Shown here piece after piece: positions 1-7,161 of a stretch of 17,775 bases of DNA. The position numbers and the translations under genes were made by a program. The notes beneath the pieces are model-generated. The model was given only the letters and a program-made list of their open reading frames with translations. It did not search any database and had not been told where the DNA came from. Source of the stretch: an uncultured Oscillospiraceae bacterium. GTDB lineage: Bacteria > Bacillota > Clostridia > Oscillospirales > Oscillospiraceae. The stretch spans positions 1 to 17,775 of the forward strand of contig CAJTVO010000069.1 in NCBI GenBank assembly GCA_910579485.1, given 5' to 3'. How positions within the stretch are numbered: position 1 is the stretch's first letter; the number at the start of each line of letters is the position of its first letter.

Positions 1-56
1 CTTTTTGTTCACACAAAAAGTACCCGAGGAGTCCGGGGGCGAGAAGCCCCCGGGCC
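1..56. repeat. Two-hairpin intergenic repeat, left copy (truncated by window edge)
   Basis: The first 20 bases fold as an 8-bp stem (1-8 with 13-20, loop TCAC). Bases 33-40 pair with 46-53 around a GAGAA loop. The whole block is the reverse complement of 17714-17769 with a single mismatch. It lies just upstream of rimO and carries no gene. Two copies of a non-coding, structured sequence suggest a dispersed REP-like element; that is inference, because only two copies are visible. Confidence 0.8.
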
Positions 57-79
57 GATTAAAGAAGAATTTACCGCCT

Positions 80-105
80 GCCGCCCAAAGGGCGGCAAAA
101 GGAGA
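80..105 (+). promoter_or_regulatory. Hairpin next to the rimO ribosome binding site
   Basis: Bases 80-86 and 90-96 form a perfect 7-bp GC stem with an AAA loop, directly followed by AAAAGGAGA (97-105) and the rimO ATG at 111. The Shine-Dalgarno is 5 bases from the start. The stem sits close enough to affect ribosome access, but I see no mechanism. No promoter is visible between the left repeat and rimO, so transcription probably enters from outside the window. Confidence 0.4.
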
Positions 106-110
106 CCGCC

Positions 111-1436
111 ATGCCATATAAACTCCATTTTATTTCCCTCGGCTGCGCCAAAAACGTAGTCAACTGCGAACAGATGATGTCCCTCTGCCGGGAGGCGGGT
201 CATACCCTGACGGACACCCCGGAGGGGGCGGACGTTGCCGTCATTAACACCTGCGGGTTCCTCTCCTCCGCCAGCGAGGAGGCCATCCAGAACATCCTCC
301 GGATGGCGGAGCTGAAGGCGGCGGGAAAACTGAAAAAGATCCTGGTGACCGGCTGCATGACCCAGCGCTATGGGGAGGACATCCCCACGGAGCTGCCGGA
401 GGTGGACGGCATCCTGGGCACCGGGAGCTACAAGGACATCGTCTCCGCCGTGGAGGACGTGATGGCCGGGGAGCATCCCCGGTACTTCGGTGACCTCAAT
501 GCCCCGGTGGATGAATTCGGCCGGGTGCTGACCACGCCGCCCTGGTACGCCTATCTGCGGATCGCGGAGGGGTGCGACAACTGGTGCGCCTTCTGCATTA
601 TTCCCAAGCTCCGGGGAAAGTACCGGAGCCGTCCCATGGACAAGGTCCTGGCGGAGGCTGGGGAGCTGGCGGCCCGGGGCGTGAAGGAGCTGATCGTGGT
701 AGCCCAGGATATCACCCGCTACGGGACGGACTGGGACGGGCGGCACCATCTGGCGGGCTTGCTGGAGGAGCTGTGCAAACTGGACTTCCATTGGATCCGG
801 CTCCACTATCTGTATCCGGATCAGATGGACGAACGGCTCATCGACGTCATTGCCCGGGAAGAGAAGATATTGAAATATCTGGACATCCCCCTGCAGCACT
901 GCAACGACGGCATCTTGAAAAAGATGAACCGCCGGGGGGACAAGGCCTATATCGAAAACCTGCTGGACACCCTGCGGGAGAAGATTCCGGGGGTGGTACT
1001 GCGCACCAGCCTGATCACCGGCCTGCCGGGCGAGGGCGAGGAAGAGTTTGAAGAGCTCTGCCAGTTCCTGTGGGACCAGCGGATGCTCCGGGCGGGGGTG
1101 TTCCCCTACTCCCCGGAGGACGGCACCCCGGCGGCGAAGATGGAGCGGGCAGACACCGAGGAGGCCGAACGCCGGGCCGAGCTGGTGGTGGACATCCAGT
1201 CCAGGATCATGGACGAGTGGAACGAGGAGATGCAGGGGGAAGTGGTCGAGGTCCTCTGCGAAGGGTTCGACGGGCAGTCCATGTCCTACGTGGGCCGGAG
1301 CCGGGCGGAGAGCCCGGACATCGACGGGCGGATCTACTTCACCGCGGACGGGGAGCCGGAGGCGGGAAGCTTTGTCCAGGTGCGGATCACCGGGACCATG
1401 GACGGAGAACTGACGGGAGAGCTGGTGGAGACATGA
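111..1436 (+). CDS. rimO: Ribosomal protein S12 methylthiotransferase RimO
   Basis: This radical-SAM iron-sulfur enzyme adds a methylthio group to the conserved aspartate of ribosomal protein S12 in the cytoplasm. The 441-residue protein has the family's usual length and order. An N-terminal methylthiotransferase domain carries three cluster cysteines (C12 in GCAKN, C48 in NTCGF, C82 in GCM). The radical-SAM motif CDNWCAFC gives C155, C159 and C162, and a TRAM-like domain lies at the C-terminus (about 375-441). GCAKN at the N-terminus and IIPKLRGKYRSRP after the SAM motif point to RimO rather than the tRNA enzyme MiaB. The start is fixed by GGAGA five bases upstream. The stop overlaps the next start (ATGA), so it is co-transcribed with the HD-domain gene. 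Confidence 0.96.
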   Translation: MPYKLHFISLGCAKNVVNCEQMMSLCREAGHTLTDTPEGADVAVINTCGFLSSASEEAIQNILRMAELKAAGKLKKILVTGCMTQRYGEDIPTELPEVDGILGTGSYKDIVSAVEDVMAGEHPRYFGDLNAPVDEFGRVLTTPPWYAYLRIAEGCDNWCAFCIIPKLRGKYRSRPMDKVLAEAGELAARGVKELIVVAQDITRYGTDWDGRHHLAGLLEELCKLDFHWIRLHYLYPDQMDERLIDVIAREEKILKYLDIPLQHCNDGILKKMNRRGDKAYIENLLDTLREKIPGVVLRTSLITGLPGEGEEEFEELCQFLWDQRMLRAGVFPYSPEDGTPAAKMERADTEEAERRAELVVDIQSRIMDEWNEEMQGEVVEVLCEGFDGQSMSYVGRSRAESPDIDGRIYFTADGEPEAGSFVQVRITGTMDGELTGELVET

Positions 1437-2146
1437 CGGAACGGATCGAAAAGACCGCCGCGTTCGTCCGGCGGAAGCTGGCGGAGAGCCCCTATTTTGA
1501 TAAGCATCCGGAAGCGGGGGAGTACCGGCTGGAACACACCTTCCGGGTGGCCCGGATCGGACGGGAGATCGCGGAGCGGGAAGGATTTTCCGTGGAAAAT
1601 ATGACGCTGGCCTGCCTGCTCCACGATGTGAGCTACTGCCGGGAGTTCCGGGATCACCAGGATTGGCTGGACCACGGGCGGGAGGCCGCCCGGATCGCCC
1701 GGCCCTTCCTGGCGGAGCTGGGACTGGCTGGGGCGGATGTTGAGGAGATATGCACCGGCATCGCCATCCATGTGGACGACAGGGCGGATTTCCCCTGCGA
1801 GGCAACGCTCCTTGCACGGACGGTGGGAGACGCGGACAACATCGACCGGTTTGATGTGTACCGGCTGTATGAGACGCTGGAGAGCGCCAAATTCAGCGCC
1901 ATGCCGCTGGCGGAGAAGACCGCGTATGTGGAGGATGTCCTGATCAAGCTGGAGAGCCATCTGGCGGCGGAGTTTGCCACGGGGACCGCCACGGCGCTGT
2001 GGCGGGAGCGGGTCGGGTTTTATCTGGACTTCTACCGGCGGCTGAAAAAGCAGCTGGAGGCCAGCGTGTGGGGAGCCGCCCCGGCATCCGGCGGGATGGG
2101 GACTGTCCAGGCGGGCGGTCTCCTGGAATTGGCGGGGCGGATGTAA
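1433..2146 (+). CDS. HD-domain phosphohydrolase-like protein
   Basis: The 237-residue protein has the metal-binding pattern of the HD superfamily: H35 in LEHTFRVARI, the H64-D65 pair in LLHDVSY, H81 in DHGREAA, H113 in AIHVDD, and D133 in GDADNIDRF. HD proteins of this size usually act on nucleotides or other phosphoesters, but the substrate cannot be read from the sequence. There is no signal peptide or membrane segment. Its ATG overlaps the rimO stop in an ATGA, so translation is probably coupled. I chose this start over in-frame codons further upstream because those lie inside rimO. The last 25-30 residues are glycine- and alanine-rich and look disordered. Confidence 0.85.
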   Translation: MTERIEKTAAFVRRKLAESPYFDKHPEAGEYRLEHTFRVARIGREIAEREGFSVENMTLACLLHDVSYCREFRDHQDWLDHGREAARIARPFLAELGLAGADVEEICTGIAIHVDDRADFPCEATLLARTVGDADNIDRFDVYRLYETLESAKFSAMPLAEKTAYVEDVLIKLESHLAAEFATGTATALWRERVGFYLDFYRRLKKQLEASVWGAAPASGGMGTVQAGGLLELAGRM

Positions 2147-2156
2147 GGAGGAACGG

Positions 2157-2711
2157 ATGGAGCTGTATCACGTTTCCCCCACGGCGGGGCTGACGGTCCT
2201 GCGGCCCAGTGTGACGGAGTTTTTCGGGAAGCCGAAGCAGGTCTGCCTCACGGCTCTGAAGCCCATGGCGCTGCTGTATGGCGTCCGGCATTTTGAGTAT
2301 ACCTACGGGTACCGCAAGGATGGCGGACTGTATTATCAGGAGTATTTTCCCGGCGCGTTGGAGGAATTGTACCGGGGGAGGCGTGCTTCCCTCTACCTCT
2401 GCGCTTGGCGGGAGGGGATGGAGACCACGGCGATCCCCAACGAGTACGTGACGGCGGCGGAAGTCCCCGTGGAGGAGGAGGTCCCCATCCCGGACGTGTA
2501 CGAGGCCCTGCTGGAACAGGAGCGGCTGGGGACGCTGGAGATCGTCCGCTGGGAGGCGGTGCCGGAGAAGACGCGGGACTGGATCATACGTGTCCATACC
2601 GAGGAAATTCTGGAGGCCGGACTGCTGGGGCAGGACGTGCCCATAGCCCGCTACATGCGGGAGAAGTATCCGGAAAGCTGGGCCGCGGCCCAAAAGGAGG
2701 ACGGAAAATGA
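2157..2711 (+). CDS. Conserved protein of unknown function, possible ADP-ribosyltransferase-like fold
   Basis: The 184-residue soluble protein begins MELYHVSPTAGLTVLRPS. This resembles the YHxS/T...GL..L.P opening of small ADP-ribosyltransferase-fold proteins such as Arr and KptA relatives. From memory, uncharacterised clostridial proteins share this opening followed by a central EYFPGALEELYRG-like segment, which is present here. I see no complete catalytic triad, so the enzymatic call is only a suggestion. A strong AAGGAGG (2145-2151) sets the start six bases on. The stop overlaps the pgsA start as ATGA, placing it firmly in the rimO-pgsA operon. Confidence 0.75.
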   Translation: MELYHVSPTAGLTVLRPSVTEFFGKPKQVCLTALKPMALLYGVRHFEYTYGYRKDGGLYYQEYFPGALEELYRGRRASLYLCAWREGMETTAIPNEYVTAAEVPVEEEVPIPDVYEALLEQERLGTLEIVRWEAVPEKTRDWIIRVHTEEILEAGLLGQDVPIARYMREKYPESWAAAQKEDGK

Positions 2712-3229
2712 ATCTGCCAAACAAGCTGACCCTGCTGCGGATCGTGCTGATCCTGCCCTTTCTGCTGGTGCTGTATCTGGGCGTGCCCTTTGCGTCCTAT
2801 ATCGCCCTGGCCATCTTTGTGCTGGCCAGTCTGACGGATATGCTGGACGGCCAGATCGCCCGGAAGCGGGGGCTGGTGACCGATTTCGGCAAGTTCGCCG
2901 ACCCTCTGGCGGACAAGATGCTGGTCACCGCCGCCATGCTGTGGTTCGTGGAGATCGGGCAGATGCCCGGGTGGGCCCTGCTGGTGGTCATCGTGCGGGA
3001 GTTCGCCGTCAGTGGGCTCCGGATGGTGGCCAGCGACAAGGGGCGCGTCATCGCCGCCGGATGGTCCGGGAAGGTGAAGACCGCCTCCACCATGGCGTGC
3101 ATCGTGCTGATGTTCCTGCCCATCCCGGCGGCGGTGAACACGCTGTGCGTGGCGGTGATCGTGGTGACGACGATCTACTCCGGGGTGGAGTACTTCCTGA
3201 AAAATAAGGACTGTCTCAGCGATATGTAA
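2708..3229 (+). CDS. pgsA: CDP-diacylglycerol--glycerol-3-phosphate 3-phosphatidyltransferase
   Basis: This membrane enzyme makes phosphatidylglycerol phosphate from CDP-diacylglycerol and glycerol-3-phosphate, the committed step to phosphatidylglycerol and cardiolipin. The 173 residues are the normal length. The CDP-alcohol phosphatidyltransferase signature DG-x2-AR-x8-G-x3-D-x3-D is intact around residues 39-60 (DGQIAR ... FADPLAD). Four to five hydrophobic segments cover most of the chain, starting right after NLPNKLTLLRI, which is typical of PgsA. The ATG overlaps the previous stop. A rimO-pgsA neighbourhood is common in Clostridia, from established knowledge. Confidence 0.95.
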   Translation: MNLPNKLTLLRIVLILPFLLVLYLGVPFASYIALAIFVLASLTDMLDGQIARKRGLVTDFGKFADPLADKMLVTAAMLWFVEIGQMPGWALLVVIVREFAVSGLRMVASDKGRVIAAGWSGKVKTASTMACIVLMFLPIPAAVNTLCVAVIVVTTIYSGVEYFLKNKDCLSDM

Positions 3230-3233
3230 CGGA

Positions 3234-3269
3234 AAGCCGTCTCCGGGGCCCTGGTCCCGGGGACGGCTT
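3234..3269 (+). terminator. Hairpin after pgsA, weak terminator candidate
   Basis: AAGCCGTCTCCGGG (3234-3247) pairs with 3256-3269 through 14 positions including one G-T pair. It lies five bases after the pgsA stop. The stem is strong but is followed by GC-rich sequence with no T-run, so it may stabilise the message end or act with Rho rather than as a standard intrinsic terminator. Confidence 0.45.
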
Positions 3270-3334
3270 CGCGCGCGTATGGAGGCGGCGGAAAGAGCGG
3301 GGAGAAACGCGGACAAGTTTGTCCATTTCCCCAC

Positions 3335-3363
3335 TTGCCAAAAAGGGGATTTCTTGTCATAAT
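3335..3363 (+). promoter_or_regulatory. Predicted SigA-type promoter of xpt
   Basis: TTGCCA (3335-3340) and CATAAT (3358-3363) are separated by 17 bases, giving 4/6 and 5/6 matches to consensus. The predicted transcript starts near 3370, so xpt has a leader of about 55 bases. A small hairpin (3377-3382 with 3387-3392, loop AACG) lies near the leader start. Confidence 0.65.
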
Positions 3364-3426
3364 GGGGGCAGAAAAAACGCGGAACGCCGCGTACAAAAAT
3401 ATTTTGAGGAAGGAAGGGCAAAAGAG

Positions 3427-3999
3427 ATGGAGCAGCTGAAGGAACGCATTCGCAAGGAGGGCAAGGTACTGCCCGGAAATATCATCAAGGTGGACGGCTT
3501 TCTGAATCACAGGGTGGATGTAAGGCTGATGGAGGACATCGCAGCGGAGTTCGCCAAGTATTTTGACACCAAGGGCATCACCATGGTCCTCACCGCCGAG
3601 GCCAGCGGCATCGCGCTGGCGACGGTCTGCGCACAGAAGTACGGCGTGCCCATGGTCTTTGCCAAGAAGGCCAAGAGCGACAACATCGAGGGCGGCCTGT
3701 ATCAGAGCGAGATCTTTTCCTACACCTACAAGAAGAAGGTCACCCAGATCCTCAGCAAGGAGTGGCTCAACGCGGACGACAAGGTGCTGATCGTGGACGA
3801 CTTCATGGCCAACGGCGAGGCCGTCCGGGGCTTGTGCGACCTGGTGGAGCAGGCCGGGGCGGAGCTGGTGGGCATCGGTATCGCCATCGAGAAGGGCTTC
3901 CAGGGCGGCGGCGACCGGCTCAGGGAGATGGGGCTCAATTACCACGCGCTGGCGGTCATCGAAAACGCCGACGAGCACGGGATCGTCTTCAGGGATTGA
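3427..3999 (+). CDS. xpt: Xanthine phosphoribosyltransferase
   Basis: It converts xanthine and PRPP to XMP in purine salvage in the cytoplasm. The 190-residue protein matches the Xpt family from the start: MEQLKERIRKEGKVLPGN, KVDGFLNHRVD, EASGIA, and the PRPP-binding loop VLIVDDFMANGEA, followed by GAELVGIGIAIEKGFQGG. The start is the ATG after a purine-rich GAGGAAGGAAGG stretch (3406-3417). Longer in-frame starts run into the promoter and were rejected. No xanthine permease gene follows, unlike the xpt-pbuX pair of Bacillus. No purine riboswitch is visible upstream, so its control probably differs from the classical arrangement. Confidence 0.95.
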   Translation: MEQLKERIRKEGKVLPGNIIKVDGFLNHRVDVRLMEDIAAEFAKYFDTKGITMVLTAEASGIALATVCAQKYGVPMVFAKKAKSDNIEGGLYQSEIFSYTYKKKVTQILSKEWLNADDKVLIVDDFMANGEAVRGLCDLVEQAGAELVGIGIAIEKGFQGGGDRLREMGLNYHALAVIENADEHGIVFRD

Positions 4000-4032
4000 T
4001 CTGCGGCCCGTTGGGGGCGGACAGCCACGAAC

Positions 4033-4064
4033 AAGCGAGTGCCGGTATATACCGGCACTCGCTT
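4033..4064. terminator. Perfect palindromic terminator after xpt
   Basis: A 32-base perfect palindrome, AAGCGAGTGCCGGTAT followed by its complement, begins 34 bases after the xpt stop. TTCATTCTAT follows on the plus strand. It is a good intrinsic terminator for xpt. It could also stop read-through from the minus-strand operon ending at 4152, though that side lacks a T-run. Confidence 0.75.
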
Positions 4065-4151
4065 CATTCTATAGTGGGATGGTTACTATTAGCGATAGAC
4101 GAGAAAATAGCGAAATACTTCTCTCTGCATGTAAGAAGAGAATTTTCCGTT

Positions 4152-4844
4152 TTACTTTCCGTCGGTTAAGGCGGGGTTTGCGCCGCTTATAAACGCTTCT
4201 TTGGCGACACCTATTGGCAGACTTCGAACGATCTCTTGGGTATTGTCCATGGCTTGTCCCACTAAGCGGTCCGTCATATCATTGATCTTCTTTAAGTCTT
4301 CAGCCAGTTCGCCGACAAACTTATCAGCAAAAGTGATAATGGATGTGATCTGGACGATCACCGTATCTTCCATTTTTTCGCGGACCCGGTCGTTATCAGC
4401 GTATCGGGTCTGGATATCTGCCATACGGGCGTCTGCTTTCTGAAGAGCTTCTTCCTGTTGTGCCCTGTAGCGCTCCGTATAGGTATTCACCATCTCCTGC
4501 GCTTCCGTCCGCAAGGCGAGGCTCATGCGTCCGATATTCTCGATCATAGCCGCATTGGCCTTCGCCAAGTCGATCTGGTACTGCTTGATGGCTTCGACTG
4601 CGGCTTTGTTCCGGGCGAACTGAGCATCAGCCGCCATATTCTGCAGATCAACATCCGCTTGGTTCGCAGCTTGACGCAGCCGCTCCTGCTCCTGTGCCCG
4701 CCATGCTTCGAGTTCAGCGGCCTGCTGCGCCTTTTCCTTCTCGCGCGCATGATCCATGCGGCGGAGAGGCTCTTCCAGCCAGTTGGAGACCGCCTTGACC
4801 GGGGCGTATATGATGTCATCCAGCTTGTCGAACATTTCCAGCAT
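4152..4844 (-). CDS. Long-helix / coiled-coil protein of the GTPase operon (fifth gene)
   Basis: The 230-residue protein is unknown to me. After an N-terminal segment (MLEMFDKLDDIIYAPVKAVS, then a WLEEPLRRMDH stretch) it is almost entirely charged, alanine-rich helix (about 35-150). That region is rich in E, K, Q, R and A and predicts a long coiled coil. A second helical part (about 155-215) contains VIVQITSIITFADKFVGELAEDLKKI. No signal peptide or clear membrane span is seen. AGGAGG eight bases upstream of the ATG is strong. It starts 16 bases after the preceding gene and is last in the operon. The shape suggests a scaffold or a membrane-associated filament former, but this is inference from composition only. 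Confidence 0.8.
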   Translation of the reverse strand: MLEMFDKLDDIIYAPVKAVSNWLEEPLRRMDHAREKEKAQQAAELEAWRAQEQERLRQAANQADVDLQNMAADAQFARNKAAVEAIKQYQIDLAKANAAMIENIGRMSLALRTEAQEMVNTYTERYRAQQEEALQKADARMADIQTRYADNDRVREKMEDTVIVQITSIITFADKFVGELAEDLKKINDMTDRLVGQAMDNTQEIVRSLPIGVAKEAFISGANPALTDGK

Positions 4845-4860
4845 TTTGATATCCTCCTGA

Positions 4861-5343
4861 TTATTGATCGTTGTATGGTTTGATCAACGCTTTGTACTGT
4901 TCTTCGTGCTTTTTCATCTGCAAACGGAGTTCGTCGTTGTACTTCTCCCATTTTTCGGTCATTTCGATCATTTCACGCAGAATATCCCTGCGAGCTTTCA
5001 GAAGATCAGGACAGCCCAAGCCGACCATGATCGAGGATCCCGACAGGCCGTCCAGCAGACCGGTGAATTTTTTCGCAAAGAAGATCGTTATCTGCTTCCT
5101 CTGGTCGATCGTATATTCCGAATGATGTTCCAGCAGATACTGCAGCCTGTTCCAGTGACCATCGAACCATTTTACTATGTAATACTGAAAACGAAGATGC
5201 CTGACCCGCGGATCCATTTCATGCAGGGCAGTATACAGGTCTACGTCTTTCTGAATGGAATCCTGGCATATGCGCTCACGCTGGTCGCGCATGATTTGGA
5301 GGGAGAGCCGCGTGCAGAAACGGTAATTGTCCTCGTTAAACAT
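4861..5343 (-). CDS. Helical protein of unknown function (fourth gene of GTPase operon)
   Basis: The 160-residue protein has no family I recognise. It reads as mostly helical, with aromatic-rich central helices (LRFQYYIVKWFDGHWNRLQYLL at about 50-71) and a charged C-terminal helix (MTEKWEKYNDELRLQMKKHEEQYK). A glycine/serine stretch (LLDGLSGSSIMVGLG) sits between them and may be a short membrane-touching or flexible loop. The ATG lies two bases after the stop of the previous gene. Its ribosome site (AGGGTG) is weak, so translational coupling is likely. The context makes it a partner of the GTPase operon. Confidence 0.75.
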   Translation of the reverse strand: MFNEDNYRFCTRLSLQIMRDQRERICQDSIQKDVDLYTALHEMDPRVRHLRFQYYIVKWFDGHWNRLQYLLEHHSEYTIDQRKQITIFFAKKFTGLLDGLSGSSIMVGLGCPDLLKARRDILREMIEMTEKWEKYNDELRLQMKKHEEQYKALIKPYNDQ

Positions 5344-5345
5344 AT

Positions 5346-5723
5346 TTACACCCTGTCGAAGGCCTTTTTCAGCATATCTTTGAATTCCTTCTGGTTGGCC
5401 GTCACGTAATGGGAGATCAGCTCCTCACTGATGCGGAAGCTGTTCTCCATGTTGGCGCGGAATTCTCCGATCCATTGAGTCTTGGCCTCGGCGGATAGGA
5501 TGCTGTCTGCTTGGATCTGCCGTTCTGTCTCCGGAAGGATCTCCCGGTAGAAGTTCTCCCGTTCCTTTCGGAGGCTTTCCATCATCGACTGGATATCCCT
5601 GATCTCTCCCGCGTAATTCCGAAGGAGACGCATGTAATGCTCCTCGTATTGGTAGAGTGCTTCCGCGTCCTGCCGCTGATATTCTTCCGCTACCTTCGCG
5701 TACTGGCCAAAAAGTTCGCCCAC
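5346..5723 (-). CDS. Small coiled-coil protein of unknown function (third gene of GTPase operon)
   Basis: The 125-residue protein is almost all helix with heptad-like charge pattern (RNYAGEIRDIQSMMESLRKE, then ILPETERQIQADSILSAEAK). It has no cysteines, signal peptide or membrane span. It starts with GTG at 5723-5721 behind AAGGAAGGGG about ten bases upstream. This is 28 bases after the stop of the -1 frame extension of the preceding gene, but about 200 bases after the stop of its unshifted frame. It ends two bases before the next gene. No family is recognised. Confidence 0.75.
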   Translation of the reverse strand: MGELFGQYAKVAEEYQRQDAEALYQYEEHYMRLLRNYAGEIRDIQSMMESLRKERENFYREILPETERQIQADSILSAEAKTQWIGEFRANMENSFRISEELISHYVTANQKEFKDMLKKAFDRV

Positions 5724-5751
5724 TTATGTCGCCCCTTCCTTCTTGCGTGTT

Positions 5752-7154
5752 TCAAAATATATGTCTGGTATCTGTCCCGGAAAGCTGATCCAGAGCCTGC
5801 AGCTTTATCAACGATCCTAGCCCCCTGATCTTCGAGAGCGATGCAAGGCTCGAGAGGCACGCCAGTTCGCTTCGCCCGGGGAAATCAGGAGCCGAGAGGA
5901 GAGCGGTAAGATGGCGCAGCTCTAGCAATACTTTGAGTTCCGGATATTCGTCAAGAAGATCTTCAAACGGGATCGGTTTTTTCCCGCAATATTCTCTGGC
6001 GTCCCCGGGGCTTCCACTGTAATCTCTTCCAGGGAATCGAGCAGGAATTCCTCCAGGGGATCCTCCGGTTCCGATTTGATAGTCCGAGCAGCATCCTGCT
6101 TCTCCTCCGGGTGGGGGTGCATAGGGGGCCTGAGGCTTTTCAGCGGCCGGCCTAAATCCACCAAGCAGCTGGCCGTGTGAGCCGTCTGGCTCGGATGGCT
6201 GGCTTCGGCGTTCTTCGGCTTCGTCAGGAACAACAGGAGAGCGATGATCGCCGCCGCTGCCAGTATTCCAACGAATGGCCAAAATTTCCCGTTGGAATTT
6301 TTTTTTTCGATTCCGGAGGAGGCTGGTCTAGTGCCGGAACTCCCGTCAGGCATACCCGCGATCGTGCTGTTGAGGACATTGTTGGTACGGAGTTTCGATC
6401 CGCTGTATGCCGCAGGCGGGACATACGATGCGGATACGCCCGAAGCTTCCATTCTGCGCGCGCATTCTTCGGGGGTGCAGTCATAGGGGCTGATATTGGC
6501 GAAAGGAGACCGGGCGGCATCGTCCGGCAGAACGTTGGATAGGAAGGAGAAATCTCCTCCAGAGCCCCAGGCCATGCAAGCGAAATGGTAGTCGATCGTC
6601 TCCTGGAAATCATCCTCGCGGTAATTGCGCAGGATGCGCTTTCCGCCTGCCGGGAGACTCTGCGGGGCAGGCTTCCTGCTGTATGAGCGGGTCTTTAATT
6701 CAAGTTCCTCCGAGAAGTCGGTCGCGGCTTTTTCGCTGCGCCATTGCCTGACCAAGTATGACAGATAGATCTTGTAGGTGCTGTAAAGATCGATGTCTGG
6801 CAGTTCGTTGCGGACGAGCTCGTATTTACGCACGGCGAATCCGATAAAGAAAATCAGGGGACGCCCAGCCTTATCGGCCTGATATTCCTCATAGGCGAAG
6901 TCAATGACTTTACTCTGGAGGATGCGTTCCACAAGCTTGCCCGCGATGCAGGCAACACCACCATATACTAGGTAGTCTCCAGCAGGGAAGACAGCATGAC
7001 GTACTCCACCGGCGTGCTGTATGTTTTCTATGGCGGGGATGACGTACTTCGATGCGGCAGAAACGTCCAGATCCTTTGGCCTTGCCAGAAACCCGTTCGG
7101 GTAGTCGTCGTTCAGTATTCTGCTGTAGATCAACGGGTATACTTTCATATTCAT
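5752..7154 (-). CDS. Single-pass membrane protein, GTPase partner, with apparent -1 frameshift
   Basis: The unshifted frame runs 7154-5922 (410 residues). A -1 shift at 5976-5982 gives 467 residues ending at 5752. An N-terminal soluble domain (1 to about 165; MKVYPLIYSRIL, GFLARPKDLDVSAASKYVIP, YGGVACIAGKLV, PLIFFIGFAVRK) resembles the opening of GTPase-associated proteins as I remember them. A Ser/Gly-rich linker, one membrane span at about 291-311 (FWPFVGILAAAAIIALLLFL) and an acidic tail follow. The -1 extension adds a leucine-rich helical tail (FEDLLDEYPELKVLLELRHL and onward) that reads as genuine protein. The start ATGAATATG is behind GAGG, ten bases after the GTPase gene's coding end. 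Alternatives: programmed frameshift, recent mutation, or a lost A in the assembly. Confidence 0.75.
5976..5982 (-). other. Slippery heptamer A AAA AAC at the frame change
   Basis: On the minus strand the unshifted codons read GCG GGA AAA AAC CGA. The seven bases A AAA AAC fit the X XXY YYZ rule for -1 ribosomal frameshifting. Slipping back one base gives AAA AAA CCG, exactly the frame that stays open to 5752. No convincing stimulatory stem-loop or Shine-Dalgarno-like element is obvious nearby, so the programmed explanation is not secure. Confidence 0.55.
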
Positions 7155-7161
7155 CAAGACC

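Noticed and set aside
9..1817. A 602-residue open frame antisense to rimO
   Set aside because: Proline/arginine-rich, no domains, spans the terminal repeat and overlaps a clear rimO gene; open only because of high GC.
3270..3426. Guanine/xanthine riboswitch upstream of xpt
   Set aside because: I looked for the conserved purine-aptamer junction pattern and did not find it; the predicted transcript is also too short for the aptamer plus expression platform.
5752..6282. A separate gene in the -1 frame starting near 6282
   Set aside because: Its upstream part is low-complexity Pro/Gly/Arg sequence overlapping the membrane protein in another frame; only the part after the slippery site looks like real protein.
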